Assembly: GCA_903914985.1 (NCBI GenBank)
Contig: CAIWRE010000300.1
Location: 1 to 11,171 of the forward strand
Length of the DNA: 11,171 nucleotides
Reading direction: 5' to 3'
Source of the DNA: an uncultured beta proteobacterium
Lineage (GTDB): Bacteria; Pseudomonadota; Gammaproteobacteria; Burkholderiales; Burkholderiaceae_C
Under the pieces are notes generated by a model, which worked only from the letters and a program-made list of their open reading frames with translations, searched no databases and was not told the DNA's origin. The number at the start of each line of letters is the position of its first letter. Position 1 is the first letter of the stretch. Positions 6,622 through 11,171 of the stretch are shown piece by piece. The translations under genes were made by a program, and so were the position numbers.

Positions 6622-7065
6622 TCACTCGCCATAGACGTTCTGGGCCCTCTTGACAAACGCATCGACCAGTGTGGCGGCAATTTTGTCGAACACCGGACCC
6701 ACCAGGCGCCCCAGCACGGCATTGTCAAAACCGTAGCGCAAAGACAGCTGCACTTTGCAGGCACGCTCGGAGCCATCGCCGACCGGCAAAAAAGTCCACT
6801 GACCGTCCAAGTTGGAAAAGGGCCCTTTGACCAAGGCCATGTCCACTTGGCCTGGCGGGGTGTGGGTGTTGCGCGTGGTGAAGGACTGGTGGATGCCGCT
6901 GAACGCAATACCGACTTCAGCGGTAACTCCTGCGTCGTCCTGGCTGAGCACCGCAGCGCGGTCGCACCAAGGCAAAAACTCGGGGTAGCGCGCCACATCG
7001 GTGACCAATGCGTACATTTCCTCGGGGCTGTACCACAGCAAAACGGACTTGGTAACGGTTTTCAT
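6622..7065 (-). CDS. ratA: RatA family protein (START/COQ10-like; 'ribosome association toxin')
   Basis: A 147-residue protein of the START/polyketide-cyclase fold, close to bacterial RatA and eukaryotic Coq10. The visible family pattern includes SPEEMYALVTDVARYPEFLP (13-32), SFTTRN (61-66), LVKGPFSNLDGQWTF (78-92), and a C-terminal helix ending RAQNVYGE. E. coli RatA was reported to inhibit 70S ribosome formation, while Coq10 homologues bind ubiquinone and support respiration, so two roles are proposed for this family. The ATG (7063-7065) has no clear Shine-Dalgarno. A good -10-like TACAAT lies at 7088-7083 without a convincing -35, which would give a leader of only about ten bases. The partner rnfH follows directly; smpB diverges 68 bases away. 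Despite the toxin name, nothing here shows toxin-antitoxin behaviour. Confidence 0.92.
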   Translation of the reverse strand: MKTVTKSVLLWYSPEEMYALVTDVARYPEFLPWCDRAAVLSQDDAGVTAEVGIAFSGIHQSFTTRNTHTPPGQVDMALVKGPFSNLDGQWTFLPVGDGSERACKVQLSLRYGFDNAVLGRLVGPVFDKIAATLVDAFVKRAQNVYGE

Positions 7066-7133
7066 AGAATGGGGCTTGCGGGATTGTAGTCACGCACTCT
7101 TCCAATTCCCGCTTTCACCCCCAGCTCCCCTCC

Positions 7134-7607
7134 ATGGCCAAGAAACCCGAAACCGCGTCCCGCATTGCCGACAACAAAAAGGCCGCGTACAACTATTTTT
7201 TCGAAGAGCGCTTTGAAGCGGGCCTGGTGCTGGAAGGATGGGAGGTCAAGTCCCTGCGCGAAGGCAAGGTGCAACTGACCGACGGCTATGTGGTGATTCG
7301 TAACAAAGAGCTTTTTTTGATCGGTTTACAGATCAACCCGCTCAACACCGCGTCCACCCACATCAGCCCCGACAAGGTGCGCACCAAAAAGCTGCTGATG
7401 CACAAGGCAGAGATTGAGCGCCTGATCGGCAAGGTCGAGCAAAAAGGCTACACCCTGGTGCCCATCAACTTGCATTGGAAGACGGGAAAGATCAAATGCG
7501 AAATTGCTTTGGCCAAGGGCAAGGCAGAACACGACAAGCGCGACACCATCAAAGACCGCGAAGGCAAGCGGGAGGTCGAACGTGCCATGAAAAGCAAGCA
7601 CCGCTGA
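7134..7607 (+). CDS. smpB: SsrA (tmRNA)-binding protein SmpB
   Basis: A 157-residue RNA-binding protein that delivers tmRNA to stalled ribosomes in trans-translation. Family hallmarks are IADNKKAAYNYFFEERFEAG (11-30), LEGWEVKSLR (33-42), RTKKLLMHKAEI (83-94) and ALAKGKAEHDKR (125-136). A basic C-terminal tail (about 137-157, ending KSKHR) normally reaches into the empty mRNA channel. Length and ends are normal and no key block is missing. The ATG at 7134 lacks a recognisable Shine-Dalgarno; the preceding bases are C/T-rich. The gene diverges from ratA-rnfH, an arrangement conserved in many proteobacteria. ssrA itself is not in the window. It converges with the hydrolase gene, their stops 33 bases apart. 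Confidence 0.97.
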   Translation: MAKKPETASRIADNKKAAYNYFFEERFEAGLVLEGWEVKSLREGKVQLTDGYVVIRNKELFLIGLQINPLNTASTHISPDKVRTKKLLMHKAEIERLIGKVEQKGYTLVPINLHWKTGKIKCEIALAKGKAEHDKRDTIKDREGKREVERAMKSKHR

Positions 7608-7640
7608 GACGCTTGCCACCCGCCCCGGCAGCTAACAGTG

Positions 7641-8732
7641 TTATGTCAGGTCGCGCAGCGGATGCGCTGTGACCGGCCAGGGACTCTGAAAAAAGGGTTC
7701 CACCATCTCCGGCGTGACATCCTCCAGCCGCACCGGGTTCCAGCGGGGCTGGTGGTCTTTGTCCACTGCCAATGCACGAATACCCTCCACCGTTTCGCTG
7801 GCAACGCCGCTGCGGCCCAGGTGTGCGGTGTAAAAGCAATGGCGCACCATGTCGCGCTCCATGCGCAAATCGTCGGCCAGACCCATGGTGCGCGCTCGGC
7901 GCACCTGCTCCAGGACCACGTGCAGCATCAGGGGCGAGCGGTGACGCAAGGTCGCGGCTGTTTGCGCGCTCCAAGCATCGGGCGCCGCTTCGAGGGCCGC
8001 GACGATGGCGGGTGCATTGGGCAATGAAAATACCCGCTCTATGGCATCACGCTCCAGTGCGCTGGGCGCAGAAGGGGCTACGGAGAATTGATTCACCCAG
8101 TCCGTCAGCGAGGTCGTGCTGTCCACACCGGATAGCGCAGCCCAGGCCGCTTCCAACGTTGTTGCATTCAGGCAGTAGTCTGCCAAGCCCAACTCCAGAG
8201 CGCCCGCAGCGTTCAGCACCGCACCGGTAAGCGCCAACCATTCCCCGGTGCGACCGGGACAACGGCTTAGAAAATAGCCGCCGCCTACGTCCGGAAACAG
8301 GCCGATGTGGGTTTCCGGCATGGCCATTTTGGTGTTGTCAGTGACCAGGCGGTAGCGTGTTCCCTGGCTGATGCCCATGCCGCCGCCCATGACGATGCCG
8401 TCCATGAAGGCGATATAGGGCTTGGGGTAGCTGTGAATCAGGTGGTTGAGCGCGTACTCTTCGGTGAAAAAATCTTCCAACGAAGGGTCTCCAGCCAGGG
8501 CTGCCTGGTGGAAATAACGGATGTCGCCCCCCGCGCAAAAGCCACCAAAGTTGCCCTGCTTGCTGCTGCCCCGGATGGCCACGGCGACGATGGCCTCGTC
8601 GTGCTGCCAAGCCAGCAGCACCTGCGTGAGGCCACGCACCATTTCCAAATTCAAGGCGTTCAAGGCTTTGGGGCGGTTCAGGGTGATGAACCCCACCCGG
8701 CCGCGCACCTCGGTAAGCAGAAACTCTGACAT
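7641..8732 (-). CDS. 3-hydroxyisobutyryl-CoA hydrolase-like protein (enoyl-CoA hydratase/isomerase superfamily)
   Basis: A 363-residue crotonase-fold protein of the HIBCH subgroup (ECH_2), which hydrolyses 3-hydroxyisobutyryl-CoA in valine breakdown. The oxyanion-hole segment GGFCAGGDIR (63-72) and VMGGGMGIS (114-122) are present. The HIBCH-diagnostic stretch AMPETHIGLFPDVGGGYF (137-154) supplies the presumed catalytic Glu140 and Asp148. The C-terminal helical part ends with the family block DKDHQPRWNPVRLEDV (324-339). Length is normal for HIBCH and longer than plain enoyl-CoA hydratases. I start it at ATG 8730-8732, which has GAGGGG at good spacing; the frame continues 56 codons upstream into typA, but that extension is not family-like. 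The gene lies 44 bases after typA and may be co-transcribed. Other valine-pathway genes are not seen. Confidence 0.92.
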   Translation of the reverse strand: MSEFLLTEVRGRVGFITLNRPKALNALNLEMVRGLTQVLLAWQHDEAIVAVAIRGSSKQGNFGGFCAGGDIRYFHQAALAGDPSLEDFFTEEYALNHLIHSYPKPYIAFMDGIVMGGGMGISQGTRYRLVTDNTKMAMPETHIGLFPDVGGGYFLSRCPGRTGEWLALTGAVLNAAGALELGLADYCLNATTLEAAWAALSGVDSTTSLTDWVNQFSVAPSAPSALERDAIERVFSLPNAPAIVAALEAAPDAWSAQTAATLRHRSPLMLHVVLEQVRRARTMGLADDLRMERDMVRHCFYTAHLGRSGVASETVEGIRALAVDKDHQPRWNPVRLEDVTPEMVEPFFQSPWPVTAHPLRDLT

Positions 8733-8751
8733 GGCTATCCCCTCAAGCGTT

Positions 8752-8768
8752 GCGGCGCACCGCGCCGC
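8752..8768 (-). repeat. GC-rich hairpin in the typA-hydrolase spacer
   Basis: GCGGCGC-ACC-GCGCCGC is a perfect 7+7 inverted repeat with a three-base loop. It occupies the middle of the 44-base spacer, just upstream of the hydrolase Shine-Dalgarno (about 8738-8745). There is no T-run after it on either strand, so it is not a classical intrinsic terminator. It could stabilise the mRNA end, reduce read-through, or shape access to the ribosome binding site. Confidence 0.6.
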
Positions 8769-8776
8769 GTCCACGT

Positions 8777-10600
8777 TTAACGGCCAGCGCGTTTGCGCTC
8801 GCTCTCGGAGAGGTAGCGCTTGCGCAGGCGAATCGACTTCGGTGTGATTTCGACCAGTTCGTCGTCCTCGATGAATTCCACACCGTACTCCAGCGTGCAT
8901 TCGATCGGAGGCGTGATCTTGGTCGCGTCTTCCTTGCCGCTCACGCGGAAGTTGGTCAGCTGTTTGGTGCGCGTGGCGTTGACGACCAGGTCGTTGTCAC
9001 GGCTGTGGATACCCACAATCATGCCTTCGTACACCGGGTCATTGGGCTTGACGAACATGCGTCCGCGGTCGTCCAGCTTGCCCAGGGCGTAGGTGAAGAT
9101 TTCACCGGCGTCCATGGAAATCAGCACACCGTTCTTACGGCCGCCGATGTCACCCTTGTGGGCTTCGTAGCGGTCGAAAATATTGGAGATCAAGCCGGAG
9201 CCACGGGTCAGGTTCAAAAACTCGTTGGTAAAGCCGATCAAGCCACGCGCGGGGATGCGGTATTCCAAACGCACACGGCCACGGCCGTCCGGCTCCATGT
9301 TCACCAACTCGCCCTTGCGCTCGCCCAGGGCTTGCATCACGCCGCCCTGGTGGGTTTCCTCGATGTCGGCGGTCACCAGCTCGATAGGCTCGTGCTTTTC
9401 GCCATTGACGTCGCGGAACACGACGCGCGGCTTGGACACCGCCAGCTCGTAGCCTTCGCGGCGCATGTTTTCCAGCAGGATGGTCAAGTGCAATTCGCCG
9501 CGACCCATCACTTCGAAAATACCTTCTTCGTCAGTCTCTTTGACGCGCAGTGCCACGTTGTGTTGCAGCTCTTTTTGCAGGCGGTCCCAGATCTGGCGGC
9601 TGGTGACGTACTTGCCTTCGCGTCCGGCCAGCGGGCTGGTGTTGACGCAGAAGTTCATCGTCAAAGTGGGTTCGTCCACTTTGAGCATGGGCAGCGGCGA
9701 AGGATTGGCAGGGTCAGTGATGGTGACGCCAATACCGATGTCGGCAATACCGTTGATCAGCACGATTTCGCCGGGGCCAGCTTCAGTGGCCTGCACACGT
9801 TCGAGACCTTGGAATGTCAGCACCTGGTTGACGCGGCCTTTGACGGGTTTGCCGTCCGGGCCTTCCATCACCACCACGTCCATCATGGGTTTGATGGTGC
9901 CTTGGCTGATACGACCCACGCCGATACGGCCGACAAAGGTCGAAAAATCGAGCGCTGAAATTTGCAATTGCAAGGGTGCCGCAGGGTCGCCTTTTTGCGA
10001 GGGCACATGGGCCAGGATGGTGTTGAAGAGGGCCGACATGTCAGGGCCCCACTGTTCACCGGCCGCACCTTCGTCCATGGACGACCAACCGTTGATACCG
10101 GATGCGTAGACCACGGGGAAGTCCAACTGCTCGTCGGTGGCACCCAGCTTGTCAAACAGGTCAAAGGCTGCGTTGACCACGAAATCAGGACGTGCACCGG
10201 GCTTGTCCACTTTGTTGACCACCAAAATGGGCTTCAGTCCCAAGGCCAGGGCCTTTTTGGTCACAAAGCGGGTTTGGGGCATGGGGCCTTCTTGCGCATC
10301 GATCAAGAGCACCACGCCGTCCACCATGGACAGGGCGCGCTCCACCTCGCCGCCGAAGTCCGCGTGTCCGGGCGTGTCCACGATGTTGATGTGCGTACCT
10401 TCCCAGGTCACGGCACAGTTCTTGGCCAGAATCGTGATGCCACGTTCTTTTTCAATCGCGTTGTTGTCCATCACGGTGTCGACCACTTTTTCGTGCTCGG
10501 CAAAGGTGCCCGACTGGCGCAGCAGTTGGTCCACCATGGTGGTTTTGCCATGGTCAACGTGGGCGATGATGGCGATGTTGCGAATTTGCTTGCTACTCAT
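8777..10600 (-). CDS. typA: Translational GTPase TypA/BipA
   Basis: A 607-residue ribosome-binding GTPase of the EF-G/LepA class, involved in 50S assembly and growth under stress such as cold. GTP-binding motifs are all present: AHVDHGKT (13-20), KERGITI (51-57), DTPGHADF (75-82) and NKVDKPGARPDF (129-140). The domain II region and the TypA-specific C-terminal domain follow, including EYRIPARGLIGFTNEFL. It ends in a basic RKRYLSESERKRAGR tail. Length and order match bacterial TypA, with no frameshift. The ATG (10598-10600) has only a weak purine-rich upstream region (AGAAAGAAAGTGAACC). It lies 29 bases after the truB stop; truB-typA is a common order in betaproteobacteria, suggesting one transcript from the ribosome/tRNA modification cluster upstream. 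Confidence 0.98.
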   Translation of the reverse strand: MSSKQIRNIAIIAHVDHGKTTMVDQLLRQSGTFAEHEKVVDTVMDNNAIEKERGITILAKNCAVTWEGTHINIVDTPGHADFGGEVERALSMVDGVVLLIDAQEGPMPQTRFVTKKALALGLKPILVVNKVDKPGARPDFVVNAAFDLFDKLGATDEQLDFPVVYASGINGWSSMDEGAAGEQWGPDMSALFNTILAHVPSQKGDPAAPLQLQISALDFSTFVGRIGVGRISQGTIKPMMDVVVMEGPDGKPVKGRVNQVLTFQGLERVQATEAGPGEIVLINGIADIGIGVTITDPANPSPLPMLKVDEPTLTMNFCVNTSPLAGREGKYVTSRQIWDRLQKELQHNVALRVKETDEEGIFEVMGRGELHLTILLENMRREGYELAVSKPRVVFRDVNGEKHEPIELVTADIEETHQGGVMQALGERKGELVNMEPDGRGRVRLEYRIPARGLIGFTNEFLNLTRGSGLISNIFDRYEAHKGDIGGRKNGVLISMDAGEIFTYALGKLDDRGRMFVKPNDPVYEGMIVGIHSRDNDLVVNATRTKQLTNFRVSGKEDATKITPPIECTLEYGVEFIEDDELVEITPKSIRLRKRYLSESERKRAGR

Positions 10601-10629
10601 GGTTCACTTTCTTTCTACTGATTCAAATT

Positions 10630-11171
10630 TCAATTCGTTATCACGGCCGCGGTGACCGCATCCTGCTGCGCTTGCACCTCGGCAATGTCCAGCGGACTCA
10701 AGAGCCGCCCGGGGATCAACTCCCCTGCTTTCACATGGCCCGTGCCTAAAAGCGCGAATGGCGCTTTGGCATAGACCGCGATGCGTTCGGCATCCAGCCA
10801 GTCACCGCGACGGCGCACGCCGCTTAAAAAGCGCCCTGCACTGTCGCTCTCCAGAGTGACGCGCTGATGACCTTCCAGCAAGGCGTCCACCGGCAGCAAT
10901 AGTGCCAGGCGTTGCGCGTCCGTCATGGCTTCCAGCGCTTGCAGGCTGACGCAACGCGCTTGCCCGAAATCACCGGTTTGCGTACGCCGCAAGGCGCTCA
11001 AATGGGCACCACAGCCCAGCGCTTCACCGATATCCTCGCCAAGGGTGCGGATGTAGGTTCCTTTGCTGCAACGTACTTCAATCTTCAACTCCTGCGGGTT
11101 TTCATGCGTGGGCATTTCCACCACGCGCAACGCATAAATCGTCACATCCCGCGCTTCGCGCTCGACCTCCA
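10630..11171 (-). CDS. truB: tRNA pseudouridine(55) synthase TruB, C-terminal part (5' end beyond right edge)
   Basis: The last 179 residues of TruB, which makes pseudouridine 55 in the T-loop of most elongator tRNAs. The frame is open to the right edge; the catalytic Asp domain lies outside the window. What is visible is the second half of the catalytic fold, EVERE then VTIYALRVVE, and the strongly conserved run CSKGTYIRTLGEDIG followed by EALGCGAHLSALRRT. A C-terminal region of the PUA-like type follows, with FALLGTGHVKAGELIPGRLLSP. The TGA stop is at 10630-10632, 29 bases before typA. An internal ATG 171 codons from the end is not the start, since the family sequence continues upstream of it. 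Identification is strong from the GTYIR block. Confidence 0.95.
   Translation of the reverse strand, partial: EVEREARDVTIYALRVVEMPTHENPQELKIEVRCSKGTYIRTLGEDIGEALGCGAHLSALRRTQTGDFGQARCVSLQALEAMTDAQRLALLLPVDALLEGHQRVTLESDSAGRFLSGVRRRGDWLDAERIAVYAKAPFALLGTGHVKAGELIPGRLLSPLDIAEVQAQQDAVTAAVITN

Noticed and set aside
6273..7065. ratA-rnfH as a genuine toxin-antitoxin or new defence module
   Set aside because: Both proteins belong to broadly conserved chromosomal families in a conserved housekeeping arrangement. There are no mobile-element signs, and rnfH has no antitoxin features.
7608..7643. Terminator between convergent smpB and the hydrolase gene
   Set aside because: Only a 4-5 bp TGCC/GGCA pairing and the small palindrome TAACAGTGTTA are seen, with no T-run on either strand.
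8733..8900. Possible 56-residue N-terminal extension of the hydrolase
   Set aside because: It would overlap typA by over 120 bases and has no family similarity, whereas the ATG at 8732 begins the normal crotonase fold and has a GAGGGG binding site.
8750..9958. A 402-residue open frame on the plus strand, antisense to typA
   Set aside because: It lies almost wholly within a perfectly motif-complete typA. Its translation is rich in His, Val, Ala and Gln with no recognisable domain, as expected for the mirror frame of a GC-rich gene.
1..11171. CRISPR arrays, insertion sequences, integrases, phage genes, tRNA or rRNA genes
   Set aside because: No regularly spaced repeats, transposase or integrase motifs, or tRNA/rRNA-like sequence were recognised on either strand. 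Without tools, a divergent small RNA could be missed.

Overview
The window is a gene-dense, GC-rich stretch of bacterial chromosome. It most resembles a betaproteobacterium of the order Burkholderiales, probably Comamonadaceae-like. That placement is inferred from protein character and gene order (truB-typA; smpB divergent from ratA-rnfH; a liv ABC operon) and was not tested by any search. I recognise thirteen protein genes: eleven complete and one cut by each window edge. No rRNA, tRNA, CRISPR array, insertion sequence, integrase or phage gene is visible. No gene-free gap exceeds 300 bases; the largest is the 256-base livH leader.

Left part (1-2441). A Rossmann-fold SDR/epimerase-like gene runs off the left edge on the minus strand. 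Diverging from it, with only 30 bases between the starts, is a plus-strand [2Fe-2S]/FAD/NAD(P)H reductase of the type often annotated as CDP-6-deoxy-delta-3,4-glucoseen reductase. It converges on a ten-helix EamA/DMT-family exporter on the minus strand. A 12-bp tandem duplication sits at this convergent junction.

Centre (2441-6272). The exporter is the apparent last gene of a minus-strand operon livH-livM-livG-livF-(EamA exporter), with gaps of only 9 to 16 bases between genes. livHMGF encode the two permeases and two ATPases of a branched-chain-amino-acid type (HAAT family) importer; no periplasmic binding-protein gene (livJ/livK type) lies in the window. The livH leader holds a hairpin followed by six T on the minus strand, then a sigma-54-like -24/-12 element, then an A/T inverted repeat over the ribosome binding site. 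My preferred reading is that the hairpin ends the ratA-rnfH transcript and the sigma-54-like element starts the liv operon, but neither is proven.

Right-centre (6273-7607). ratA (START/COQ10-like) and rnfH (ubiquitin-like small protein) form a minus-strand pair diverging from smpB, the tmRNA-binding protein of trans-translation. This arrangement also occurs in Escherichia coli and other proteobacteria.

Right part (7641-11171). truB (partial), typA/bipA and a 3-hydroxyisobutyryl-CoA hydrolase-like gene run on the minus strand. truB and typA are translation and ribosome genes; the hydrolase belongs to valine catabolism and sits 44 bases after typA, with a GC-rich hairpin in the gap.

Overall this is mostly core metabolism and translation. 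I do not see a convincing undescribed system. The points most worth a second look are the livH leader, the exporter at the tail of an importer operon, the orphan reductase, and the unexplained ratA-rnfH-smpB linkage.
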